64,000 nucleotides of DNA. Origin: Breviolum minutum Mf 1.05b.01. Taxonomy: Eukaryota; Sar; Dinophyceae; Suessiales; Symbiodiniaceae. The translations under genes were made by a program, and so were the position numbers. Below are positions 36,747 to 48,524 of the stretch, piece after piece. Location: assembly GCA_000507305.1 (NCBI GenBank), contig DF239328.1, positions 99,879 through 163,878 on the forward strand, written 5' to 3'. The notes beneath the pieces are model-generated. The model had not been told where the DNA came from. It worked only from the letters and a program-made list of their open reading frames with translations, and searched no databases. The stretch's first letter is position 1. Each line of letters begins with the position of its first letter.

Positions 36747-39484
36747 TCACAATCCCCGGCTCTTTTTGAACCGCTGAATCACAAGTCTAGCCTTGACCTT
36801 ATATGCAAGAAGCGTATTTTCAACCGTATTCCGATAAGACACCCTCCTGCTTTGACGAGCCACTTGGCCCACGAAGTCCTCGCTCATAGAGCAATCCCAC
36901 AGAGCAGGATTGCATGAAACCGGTCCAGCAGTTGTTTCAAGGGCATGGTAAATATGAGCAAGTGCGTGCGCTTTCGGAACCATACTGAACAATGTAGTTC
37001 TTTCCGTGTGTGCAAAATGCGCTAGCTTCCCATAAGCAAAACAAAATTGTTTGCAGCAACTCTGGATATGCGTCTTGCAAGATGGACTTGTAAAAAAAAA
37101 TCCGTGTCGATGAATGCCCTGAAATTGGAGGCCGCTTGAACAAGCTTGGGCAATTAATTTGAGAGGCACTGAGTTTGAATGGTCCCGCAGCTGAAGTCGG
37201 CAAAACCAATCAAGCCATTTCAGAAGCAAAATCGTATCCGATCCCTTACATGCGACCCAAGGAAAGGATGTCAAGACCTGGTAGTGCAGCTTCTCCTTGC
37301 TGAATGAACGAATGCCACCTGGTGTTACACGATGTGTGTCAGCCCACAAAGAAAAATATTGCCATGCCCTCCCAAGCCGACTGTCCACTGAGCGGCTGTC
37401 ACCCGGCCCATCAAAAAATCCACGATTTGCTAGCAGAACAATAGCTGATCCAATTAGGTTGCGAGCAATTCCCAATCTAAAGATATGGAAGGGGTCACGC
37501 TTGAAGAAACGCGCTGCTTGACCAGAACCCCACGGCTCAAAAGGTAAGCTACAAAATGGTGGAAGGGTCTCCCAGGGTGTATCAAGGTAGAGAGTTTCTT
37601 TCCACTTAGCGCTGGCTGAGATGTCCTCAAACGGGACCTGTGCTGCACCAGCGTGACACTCGTGACAGCATTGGATAAAATTTTTATGGCCAACATTCTG
37701 GTAAGAACGCGTCAGCGCACCTGTTTTGGCATGGTACTCCAAGTCGCCCTTCATCCCCAAAATTGCGAAATGATATTTCATACCAGCACAACTCAAACCT
37801 TCGGTGCACACTGACCCCAGGTCTTGCGATGTCACTTCCAACATGTGAGTCAGAAGGCCTGGCAGCATTTTGTATTTTTTGCTGGGGAAAGCAAACAACA
37901 AAAAATGGGTCAAGTAGCTGTTGTGCCGGGAATTGAGTCGTATGCAACAAGGATCCGTAAGATCGCACCCACTGTAAGTCTTTGGAGTTTCGCAACGGCA
38001 TTTGAAATCCTTTTCCAATGTGTCCAACCCCAAAGCTGCTTGTAAACTTACCACTTCCAATGGTTGTTTTTTCAAGGTTCGGGCTCCATCACCATGTAAA
38101 AGTAGGGGGATGGTTCTCCCAAAACAAAGTTGTCCTGCAGCACCTCTATTGTAAACTTCATGTGTTGGATGTTCATGTTTGTAAGCTTTCCAGAATGTCT
38201 CTAGCAAGGTTTCTGCCTGACCACCAGGATTCAATCCTCCCAGCAACAGCCACGGGTCAGTGTCAAGTAAATACTTCAGTACTGCGCTGGGTTTCAGGTA
38301 TGGCATGTTCACCATGGAACCATTTTCCACGTAGTTCTGGTGAGATAAAGGTATTTTCCTGGACTGGAAGATCGCCCCAAAAAAGAAAATATGTTGCAGA
38401 TTCGTAAGATGGTTTAAGTCATTTGTTTTGGATTACTTTGGTGATATCAGTTCTGATTTCAAAGATTTTCTGTGAAAACACAAAAGAAACAGCAATCAAA
38501 ATTCTAAACACTTGCTGAATTCTGGGAAAAAGGATCATTGCAAAACCAAAGCGAGACACTGCTCGCTTGAACTGTCGGGAAGAATTTTTCAGATGACCCT
38601 TTAACACTTCCGTGGTGGAGCTATGTAGTGCTATAGCCGGGTCACACCGTAGCTCCGCTTGCAAGGCTTCACCCTGACTAGCAAAAGCTTTTGCAGGAGC
38701 CTCATTCCGGGGAAATGGGCACCATGGCCGAAACCAAAAGGTTAACAGGAAATCACATTTGTGAATGTATGGCTGAAAACAAACAGTTTCTTGCTTCCAG
38801 GAAATTTTGAATCATGATGTTTTCCAATGCCATGTGAAATTGAAGCTGAGATACCCCATCAGCAATCGTTTCCACCACATAGGTTAGCAAAGGGCCAGGT
38901 GTTGATGATGAACCTGGCCACATGTATATACAGATTTTTGGGATTCAAAAATGGTGAATTCTATCCTATATAGACGCATCCCTCACAAGACTTTCACTGG
39001 TTGAACATCCTTTCCTGATCACGTCACTGGTGCGTGCATTCTTTTTGTTGCTTCCAGATTGCCAGATTCGCTTCAGCACACTGCAGCACATATTTGAGTA
39101 ATTGGACAGTACGTGTCTAGAAAATACACGTGCTCCTGCATAACATTTCTATGACTGGATGTTTATCACCCAGATGGCAAATTTTGCCATTCCCCATTTT
39201 CAACGAAGCGCTCATTTAAAAAACATATTTGTTTTAATCTCTGGTGTTTCCAACCTTTATCAACATCACAGGAATGAAGCACAATGAATCAACATTATAG
39301 TATTGTTTCTTGGGAACCAACGCTTGTTGAACATCCCCACAAGCAAAAAGTTCTACTACTTTGATCGCCTACTTGTAGGCTCAGATTTCACACTTGACCT
39401 TCTATTGGCAGGTGTTACAGGGTTCTCTTTCTTCTCAATCTCCTGCTGCAATTTTCTCTGCTTGCTCTTGATGTGGGCAAGCAT
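36747..39484 (-). CDS. Gene D: dinoflagellate multicopy protein with transposase-like core
   Basis: Exon 39373-39484 (MLAHIKSKQRKLQQEIEKKE, coiled and basic, with donor GTAGGC) begins the model. Exons near 38920-38760 (TYVVETIADGVSQLQFHMAL) and 38715-38505 (GHLKNSSRQFKRAVSRFGFA) follow. The main exon runs from about 38372 to the stop at 36747 without an intron and holds over 520 residues. Motifs in order: MPYLKPSAVLKYLLDTDPWL, IPLLLHGDGARTLKKQPLEV, a CRCETPK...C cluster, ILGMKGDLEYHAKTG, NFIQCCHECHAG, KRDPFHIFRLGIARNLIGSA, CKGSDTILLLKWLDWF. I recall closely similar proteins as a very large unnamed family in Symbiodiniaceae. HGDG, KGD and the following CxxC resemble the first acidic positions and Cys pair of CACTA/Plavaka-type DDE transposases; that link is inference. 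Gene C ends 398 bp upstream. Confidence 0.8.
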
Positions 39485-39881
39485 TGGCCTTATAAGTCAG
39501 AAAATGTGCACTAAAATGACCGAGGTTCTTGCCAAGTATACGTTACATTGTTTCTACCACTGATAATTTGAAATCAAACTAGACCACAACAAAGTCAGCA
39601 GCCCAACCGAGTATGAGCAGTTGAGTGGCTGGGATCGCGTTGCCAGGCTCAAAGCTTCAGCACACCTAAGATGAAGGAGGCATCAATGAACTGGAGATGT
39701 TGCAACTGGTTGATTGGGTGTATATAGTATATATTTTCAATAGATATAAATCATATTAACTATTATTGATGATATCGATCCTGGCACCAGGTTGCTGGGT
39801 TATATATGGGTTTGTTTCGTATCATATCTCAATTCTTTGACGCTCCCCACCCCAGTAAATCCTTCCATTTTGAGACTTTTT

Positions 39882-42800
39882 TCAACCAACCCATTTGGCT
39901 TGGTCAGCCCTGCCCCCAGTCACATAAACAAAGTATGGAGGCCCCAAGTGATGTTTTCTATTGAGGCCACCTTCTCCTCCCGAATTTGCTGCATTCTTGC
40001 AGCCAGATACCATGTGAAACTCTGAAATGAGAGCAGCTTCAAGCATGTGGATCATTCCCAAATCATCCCCTTGGAAGATTACCCACATGCAGCTGAAATT
40101 TTTTGATAGGTAATCCATGAATCTTTCAGCTGGGCTTGCAGTCACCCCAATTTTAAATATGCAAATGGTAATTCCCATAGATTCCCTGAATGAAGTCACC
40201 TGCCGTTTGGCATGTAAGAGTATTCGGCCGCAGGTCGGGATAGGCCCCAAAGACTTTGGCAATCGATTGAATATACAGCAGCATTTCAGTTGTTCCCAGT
40301 CAATTGTTTGTGGCTTCGGATGGTTCTTCACAAAGGTTGCTAGCATCTGAATCGGAGAAACCTTCCAGGCTTCAGCAAAGATTGGATATAGGGTATCAAA
40401 ATCCTTTTGTAACTTTTATTGTATCGAATTGTTGCTTTCAAAAAGGAATTGGGTTGATCAATGTAAAGTCTGGGTTTTTGTAGGCAAACTTTTTAGGAAA
40501 CCCTTTTGCACCTGGCTATGTCGACTGGCACTGTCCAGGCAAACGTGTGCAGAACTCCTAGATCCTTTCACGAGGACAGGCTCTTCAAAGGGTGGTTCCA
40601 CAAGGGCCGTATGACGCTTCATCCTTGCAGCTACGGATGAGTAGAACCCAAACTATATGTAGACTATGGACAGTTACTTTGGGCAATCCAAACATATCCA
40701 TTTCTTGGGGTAGAAAGAAATTTAGAAAACAACTATAAAACATATTCAAGGCTCTCTTTCCGGGGCTCATGGGTATCCGCCGTGGCATCGATCGCGCAAC
40801 GCTTCTTGCCAGTGTAGGGGCAAGTATAGGTAAGAAGGTCAATGAAGAATTCGTCCATGGCAGGTAGAATGTTTCGGCCCAACAAGTGATCGCCAAAATG
40901 AATGTAATCTAAGGTGCATATATACTTGAGATGTTGGGTGATTACTTGATGCGTATATACAGACTTTGCAATCAATTGTTTTGAGGCTTTGCAGATATAA
41001 TTTCCAACAATATAGTATACTTCTTAGAGAACTTTTTTTGGGCAAATCCACCAAAAAAACAGCACCCCTTGAAGAGCGAGCAGGTTCGTAACCATTGTGT
41101 CGTGCATGAACATTTAGACATGCATTTCAGAAAAATATAGTGTTGTCGATCCAAAAAAAACCGAGTGGCACTTAAACTGAAATTGGCCCGCACACACACA
41201 CACACACACACCACACAGATATCGGTTTATATATAACCAAGGCACTGAGTTTGTCCGGCCCGATATTCTTTGTCCAAGTCTTGTTGCTCCCTCAGAAGCA
41301 ATGTTGCTTTGCGCGGGTGACAACATGTAAGATATATCGTGTCATCTATTGCAAGATAAACTGGACATGTGCAATCCAACTGAGTCATGCACTTAACACC
41401 GAAAGAATTGATGATACCATTGGTGTTGATCTTTGTGACATTGTCCGAGATCTTTGCTAGCTCAGCATCAATTTCGTTGGCACGAGCACCCACCCTTAGT
41501 TCGGAAAACAACGTAACATATTGGCAATCACCACCTCAACATACATCGGATCAGAAAAAACAAAGGAAGCAAGGGAAACAATTAGAAATCATGGAAACCA
41601 ACAATTCATCAAAGAATCGCTTTCATGTGCTCTGGTGTTTCATCATCAGAGCCAAGAACATCAAGAATGGTTTGCATTTTGACCCGCCATTTACCCATGC
41701 AAGCCAAGACTTTGGTCACATATGCGTTGGGTTGTGCGTCCTCATCCATCAATGGCCATGTCATCGTTTTCAAAAGCTTCTTGCCACTCTCGGCACCATC
41801 AGCTTCTATGATCACCGTAGGATCTAGCAAGTGGCAGTGCACGGACAAAAATAATCAAGAGTTCATCATAAGCTGAAAATGCAAAACATTCAGAATCGAT
41901 CAATTATTGTTTGAATGTGTAATTTGTTCAACATCTAGCCTGTGTCATCTTCAGGAAGCTCTGCTAGGTTTGGTAGTGGATCCTTATCAGCCTTTGCCTT
42001 TTCCTTGGCATAAGCCTCGTCATCCAATTCTTCTTCATCCTCCAAAACTTCCCTTTTGCGTTTCCTAAGTGTTGATGTTTCAAAACAGAAATTGCATCCT
42101 GCATCCAACTCTTTGAAATAAGATGTTTCATGAACCCCACATGTACTAACATTCGTGTACAACAACTAAAAACTAGACTGCATACAGTACCAAATGCATC
42201 CAAATGGAATTCATCCGTTTCAGACAAGCATCAACATGCGACCAGCAAGACCCTTCTCAACCCAAAAGAGTTGCACGTGCTTCTCATACCGGTCACGCCT
42301 GCATGGTTGATCTTTTGCATGCCGGAACAATGTGGATATCATATGTTCACGCTAAACGTTGACTGACTAAATGCTTGATTTCAAATATCTAATATACATG
42401 ACCAGGTGCAATATAATGCAACCCAGAACATGACCCGTTGTATGCATGCAACCAAGCCACCGAATCCAGCCCTTTCGATTCCCACACTCAGCTTTGATTG
42501 CTTTGATCCGCTTCCTGAGCATGAATGGCGAGATGAGATGGATCATTGTTAAGTTGGATCTAGCTTTTATAGTTGAATTTCGTCACCCTGATACAACAAT
42601 TCGGTGTTCAAACTGATTCAATTGATTCATCAATCCGGTGTTAAAGCTCTTGGACTGCAGACAAACTACTCTGGAAAATTTGCAGCTTCCATGTCAGCCT
42701 CACTCATGAATGCTCCATCTATCCACAAGTCATCTTGTTTGATGGATTCCGTTCGACGTTTGCACTTTCGTAGGAACGTGTCCTGGTCAGGTGTCATACC

Positions 42801-44302
42801 CCAAAAAGAAACATGTAGATCGTTGCATGTGTATGAATGGAGCATCATCAAAAAATTGTTCCTCAAATAAAAATTTCATACTCCACCTTGTCATGTGAAC
42901 TTTGTTCCCACATCTTAACGACCCGTTCACGACCACCCGTTGCAACATCTTTCCATTCTTCCAGCATCTCTGATGGAACCAAGAACGTTCCATCGCAACG
43001 TGGCTGGAAGATACGTCGCAGCGCCTTCATCGTGTTGCTTTCACCAGTTCGTTTGCCAGCCTTAAAATGGGATAGGCATGCAGGAACACCATTGTCAATT
43101 ATTCTTGAAAAACTGAACTTATATCATAGTAACCTTGTGGTATATTAGCCAAATAACCGGTGGTTCAGAAACACTTGGAGTAGCCTCACGTTTCGGTGAG
43201 GGATCCGTGACCTCTACTTCTGCCGCAGATTCGATGTGGCGAAGTAGTGGCGCCTGCAATAGTGGGGATGAACAAGAACAACTATATATACATGATCAAA
43301 CCATTTAGTATGCATGCATGAAGATTGAAAACGTCGAAAGCACCTGATTGAAAAGATCCTCCAGGGCTTCTTGGTATTGCGAGTCAGATGCAGAATCTGA
43401 GGGCACCTCCCATACAATATGCATGGTCCACATATGCATCCGAAAACGTATTCGCATGCATCATATCAAAAACACATCTTGATCAGCGCACCTCCATATC
43501 CTGTGGAATCTGGGGATCTAGATATGGGTCTTGTTCCACAGCTTCACCCACATGGCCCAACAAAAGGCCTGATAACTCATCCTCAGCAAAAACCAGGCCA
43601 TAAGTTTAGCGTCATCATGGTACTCATCAAACCACACCTACAATTTGCTACCAAGTCTCATCAGAAAAACCATCGTCAGTGTTCTCCGAGGACACAACTC
43701 CAGGATCACGTTCGGAATCATGTTGCACAACCTGAAAAGGCCCCAAGTTGCTTTAATTAATGTCGAAACATTATCAAGTTGTTTCAAGAAACAATGAGGG
43801 CCAAGGGGCACGTATATCAGAAAAACAAAACACAGAATGAATCTAGTTCACATCAATTATGCAAAAACAACTTCAGATGAAGTGACACATCAATGGGCCC
43901 ATAGGAATCAAACCAACCTCATGGATTTTAAAGGCAGGACACCAATGTTGGATCCTCCCAAGGGGGTGTAGGCAAATCAGCTGGAACAGTATCGTCAGTG
44001 GGTCCCGCTTGTTCAGCACCACCATTACGGACTGGGGTAGGAATCACTGCAATTCCAGCTTCCATTGATTGCTTCATGGCCTGATGTATGGGGCATTCTG
44101 GCAAATTATTTGTAATGCACAAACAACTTGCATACAATATTGAAAAGCAAAACCCATATGGTGCCTTCAGTCGATTGAGCTCCTCTTCAAGTCCATTTTC
44201 GCTACAATCCAGAAGCTGACGCTGATCATGAGACCCAAGCATGCTAGTCCCAGCAACCAATGTTTCGTTTGAAAACACCCTGGACTCAAGTGGGTACGTC
44301 AT
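39882..44302 (-). CDS. Gene C: multicopy dinoflagellate protein with GIY-YIG-like C-terminus
   Basis: Start at 44302 (MTYPLESRVFSNETLVAGTS). About 15 short exons follow. Acidic linker exons run from 44095 to 43140. About 43060-42885: NTMKALRRIFQPRCDGTFLV then EML.EW.D. About 42780-42660: DQDTFLRKCKRRTESIKQDD. About 42510-42450: KRIKAIKAECGNRKGWIRW. About 42300-42245: RRDRYEKHVQLFWVEKGLAG. 42105-41940: an acidic run ending LPNLAELPEDDT, spliced through a GC donor (intron 41824-41939) to DPTVIIEADGAESGKKLLKT. About 41515-41395: ANEIDAELAKISDNVTKINT. The last exon, 40346-39882, has MGITICIFKIGVTASPAERF, IHMLEAALISEF, GCKNAANSGGEG, PYFVYVTGGRADQ and the stop. FKIGVT, R, E and N occupy the order of the GIY-YIG/T5orf172 nuclease motif. 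That would suit DNA cutting, but activity is unproven. Confidence 0.78.
41191..41212. repeat. (CA)n microsatellite
   Basis: About ten CA units in an intron of gene C. Confidence 0.9.
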
Positions 44303-44432
44303 ACCTTGAACCCGTCTAAAAATGGCTATAGAAGGAAAACACCAAATTCAAAATTCTTTGATTCATCATCCATCCTGCCAAATTTTGACGTTAAGCAAAC
44401 ACACAACATATTTGATATGGGAAAATCCTATG

Positions 44433-44494
44433 ACCGGGTAATTCCGCCTTTTTCCCGGGAAGTTCCGCCGCTTTCCCGGGAAATTCCGCCGCTA
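44433..44494. repeat. Three-copy 20-21 bp tandem repeat with CCCGGG cores
   Basis: Three near-identical units of the form CCCGGGAARTTCCGCCGCTT sit just upstream (on the minus strand) of the gene C start. Each holds a SmaI-type palindrome and a TTCCGCC block. It is compositionally unlike the AT-rich surroundings. A promoter or protein-binding role is possible but not shown. Confidence 0.8.
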
Positions 44495-44504
44495 ATTTTT
44501 CATG

Positions 44505-44860
44505 ATGATTGACATCATGCATGATGCCATGCATGATGTTTGATGAATCTCACCATGCACACATTATGAATATCATCATGTATGATGAAGGTCATCATGC
44601 ATAAATTGTGAATATCATCATGCATGATGAATGACATCATGCATAAATTATCATTCATGCATGATGAATGACATTCTACATGATGAATGACATCAGGCAT
44701 CAACATGGTGGATGAAAACATGATCGGCGACATCACACATATATACAATGCATATGCAACATCATGCATGATGATTGTTCATCCTATGCATAAACAATTT
44801 AAGATATTAATGTTCATCACGGATGAATGAACTGCATCATGCATGATGAAAACCACCATG
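44505..44860. repeat. Palindrome-rich degenerate tandem array (ATCATGCATGAT)
   Basis: About 350 bp of imperfect units built on CATCATGCATGATGAATGA, with the perfect palindrome ATCATGCATGAT recurring several times, spaced by TAAATTRTGAATAT-like linkers. It fills much of the spacer between genes B and C. Open frames through it (Met/His/Asp-rich) are composition artefacts. Confidence 0.85.
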
Positions 44861-45372
44861 AACATTACATTTTCCAAAGGACATATACATCAGTCATACA
44901 TCAGTCATGAAGACAATCACACATTATATTTGATAACTGCATGGGTTATATGGAGAATATCACCCTTCTGAAGAAATTTCACCCCAAAAACAAAATGATC
45001 ATTGGTTTTAGCAACCACATCATGCATTCATGGGTGGAATTGCTATATGTTAATACCCCAACTATCAATTTGAGGGTCTTTTGGGTGGATAGGTTAATAC
45101 CTTTGAGTCACAGTGTTGACCTGAAACGTATACATGTACCATGCATCCTATGCTCTCACCCCACCATACACAAAACCCGGTTTTTAACATCCTGCAGGAG
45201 ACGTATCTCAATGGCGCTGCTGCTTGCAATCAAGCAGGACCAGGGTATAGGCTGAAATTCGAGTTAATTTCTCAGCACACTAATTTGTTAGTCAAAGTAC
45301 AAGCCCATGCTTGTCAACCAGTTGTTCTAAATGACAGCTTCACAGTCAAAGCTTGACCAAAAACAACCACTA

Positions 45373-47853
45373 CTAAATGGCCGTTGGAATTGCCCAACGC
45401 CATTCATTTGGAATATTTAACAACTTGCTACCACGGGCATATGCAATTGCCTTCCAAAGATCACCTTCCCCATCCCAAACCGTAGATTCACTATTCCACT
45501 CCATCGCATGGAACAGCTCGGGCAAAGACCCAGATGGCATCTGCAGCAGAAGCTGAAGGGAAGTACGATATAATGATCAAGTATTATTATGATTTTAAAT
45601 CATATGCCATCATTCACAAAAACATTTTGTCGATAAAAAAAACATGTTGATGATCAGAGTTTATGAATCATTTTGAGTTTGGAGTGCAGGACAACTTTGA
45701 GAGTCCAATGGCCTCTATTGGGAGATCAACTTTCTCTGCACGAAGCTTGGGGATGGTGCGTACGAGCTTGCCAGCGAACTTGTAAGTGTATTCCCTTGTC
45801 TTTGAGATTTGCAGTTCCAATTCAACAAGAAATCTTAAGACCAAACAGAAACATCATTTAAATGATCAGATTTTTGGATAATGAAAATCTATGAAAATCT
45901 CAATCATGCAATGACCTTGTTCAAACATTTTCTGAAAAAATGTTACTGGAAAACACACTGGAAACAAAATCAAGGTACTGGCTGCGCTTCAGATTTCGGT
46001 TTCCTTTGAACCTGACTTTACCATGACGATCTCGGTAGCGATCAGTGGTTCGTTGTGCACCCTTCTTTTCTGACTGACTCATTGGTCCCAAATCTAAGCA
46101 TGCTATGGCACGACGATTACTCCAGATCCAAGTACGTTTCCATGATAAGGATCCATATTTTCTCATCCAGAATGCAATCTTGTAGGTCTTAGCCGTTGCG
46201 TTTTTTTTTCAAAGAAAATGGATCAACATCAAAAGATGAAACATGAATTAAGGTAACGTTAAGGTAAAAGCCCAAAATGGGTGAGTGAAAACACCACCAA
46301 AACTTCACCCTTCACCAAAGGAAAGCAACATTGACACCAATGGTACGAAGCCTTTCCACCATCCAGACGTATCTCGGATGACAAGCAACAAGAGAGTTGA
46401 CAGGGTTCTCCATACAGAAGCTACCACCCATCATGCATGTAATCCACATCAAGATCACGCTCCTGGGGGGACATATACATGTGGATCAGCGGCAGAGAAG
46501 GGAATGGTTGGAAAGCCTCATGGAAAATGGGTGTTGTTTCGGTGTTTCATACCTTTTGATGATTTTGATGGACAATGACTATAGATCGTATTCACCAGGG
46601 TAAAGAATTCACGAACATGTAAACAGTAAATCAAACAAAACAGCTATAAGTTGAAGATGCTACCGTGGATATCTCCTTGATGTCAACTTGTTGGACTTTC
46701 TGACATGGACAAAATCAGGATTACCAAGTGGTGTCATAATGCTACGACCAGTGCTGGCACGATTGACTGGAACATAGCTGGAACAAACCACCGCGTAAAA
46801 GGCACAAACTGCACTCCACTCTGAAGCCAAAAGGATGCGTATGGCCAACCTTAATTTCCAAAGACATTGACTATATATAAACTTTCTATTAGGGATCGAT
46901 ATAGGTGAAGCTGGTATATCTTTGGAGGTGAGGCTGATATATGATTTATATATTTTTCATTTTTTTGCAAACCACTTCATTGGTGATAGGAATACTAGCT
47001 ATCATGTTTGGTGTTGATGATCCGAAAAAGGTTGATTGGGCCAACAAAGAACAACTGACACTATAAACAAAAAAACATTTTGGTCCACGTTACAGCAGTC
47101 CCGCATTTGAATTGATATCCATTGGAGATCTCTTGCCAGTTCTTTTGGAAAAATCATCCCCGTATTCAATGTCAAAAGCCGCGGACTTATAGCCAACATA
47201 ATCAGCCAGCCCTGCTATGCGACCAACTCCCGCAAAGTACTCCACCACTGCATATGGAGGATCTTGAAGAGTCAGGTCTGGCAAGTCTAGCCACCACACC
47301 AATAGGATCAGGAAGACAACTACCTCAGCCAGTTGCCAAGACGTTTTTGATATATCATATATTTAAAAAAGAATGGGGGCTACAACAGTACGTGCAGTGG
47401 AGATACCTTGGGTGTGCCAATGCCAATCAGCCGACGCACAAACACATCAAATTCAGTTGGAGTCATGGCGTTCACCCAATCCAAAATTGGTTCCAGTTTT
47501 TTTTTGCAATTAATCTATTCTCATGATTCATTGTTTCCAGGTCAGTTGGATCAATGTTCAAAAGAATATACACATGGCATCTACCTTCTGAAACATAGTT
47601 TATTCTCTATATAAATCATATTTTTTGAAGTGTTCGCCGCATAGTTTTTCATCGATCAATGCAACCATTTCACATTGATAGGAACCGGAATGGCTACATC
47701 ATTCGATCATGTCAAATTTGCTTTTGGTTGGTATGATTGAGTGTTTTCATAGCTCACAAGCCTGATGTTGGGAAACATGTCAGGCAAGCTTGAACTCGGC
47801 GTAGAATCCACCAGCCCAAATTTTGCCAAGTTAACCGTCCTGTTGCGAGGCAT
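45373..47853 (-). CDS. Gene B: multicopy dinoflagellate protein with methyltransferase-like core
   Basis: Start at 47853 gives MPRNRTVNLAKFGLVDSTPS. Exon about 47305-47097 carries YAVVEYFAGVGRIAGLADYV, SAAFDIEYGDD and SPMDINSNAGLL. Exon about 46855-46670: VCSSYVPVNRASTGRSIMTP then HVRKSNKLTSR. Exon about 46175-45965: KYGSLSWKRTWIWSNRRAIA then TTDRYRDRHGKVRFKGNRN. Exon about 45815-45690: EYTYKFAGKLVRTIPKLRAE. The last exon, about 45560-45373: MPSGSLPELFHAMEWNSEST, DLWKAIAYARGSKLLNIPNE and a TAG stop. FAGVG followed by an acidic FDIE resembles the S-adenosylmethionine site of C5-type DNA methyltransferases, and VCSSYVPVN sits where the PC loop would be, but the catalytic PC pair is absent. I recall many close relatives in Symbiodiniaceae, all unnamed. 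Enzyme activity is doubtful; the fold is likely. Confidence 0.78.
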
Positions 47854-48524
47854 AGCTCACACCTGGCTGAAAAGATATGAAGGACTGCCGGGTTTGGTAT
47901 GCATGCCACCAAGTGGACAATGGTGATGTGTTCAGACAATACTGATCGAACTATAAAAATCAAATCCCAGAACTGATGCATAGTGCCAAAATGAAACACA
48001 AGACTCAATACTATGGGTTTCAGAAATGTTCCAGACTACCCCATGTTGAATATCATTGGTATATCAAGATCATGTTTTTACTGCAAGTTAAAAAATGTCA
48101 GTGTCAATCATGATCTCCCTGTTCTACCAGCCACTGTTTTTTCTCAGAAGATCCCAGCAGCGAAGCATCAATTGGTGTGTCGAAAAACACACATGTGCGT
48201 GCACAGCTGACTTTGGAATGATAGATCCAAGATCTAGGTTGACCCGAAATAAACTCGCAGCACGGATGCATTCACTAGTGAAAACACCCTAAGCTGCATA
48301 TGAACCCCAACAGCTTGTTTCAAAGCTGTGTCAAACCCATTTCCTTCAGATCAGGAAAAAACATAAATCCCTCCATTCTAACTTGATCAGTGTTCAGGGG
48401 GAAATATATGAAGTCCATTCATGCGAATTGTGGTTCACTTGTTTTTTGGTTCATACACTTACAAATGACGAACACAAAGTATTATCATGAATAGTTCACT
48501 CTAGGATGGAAAATGATGTTTCAA

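Noticed and set aside
36738-36749. Another 12-base spliced-leader-like match (CATTTTGGCTCA, plus strand)
   Set aside because: It overlaps the 3' end of gene D in antisense orientation, where no leader relic would be expected.
44505-44860. CRISPR-like spaced repeats
   Set aside because: Units are degenerate, spacers are not unique or of even length, and the genome is eukaryotic.
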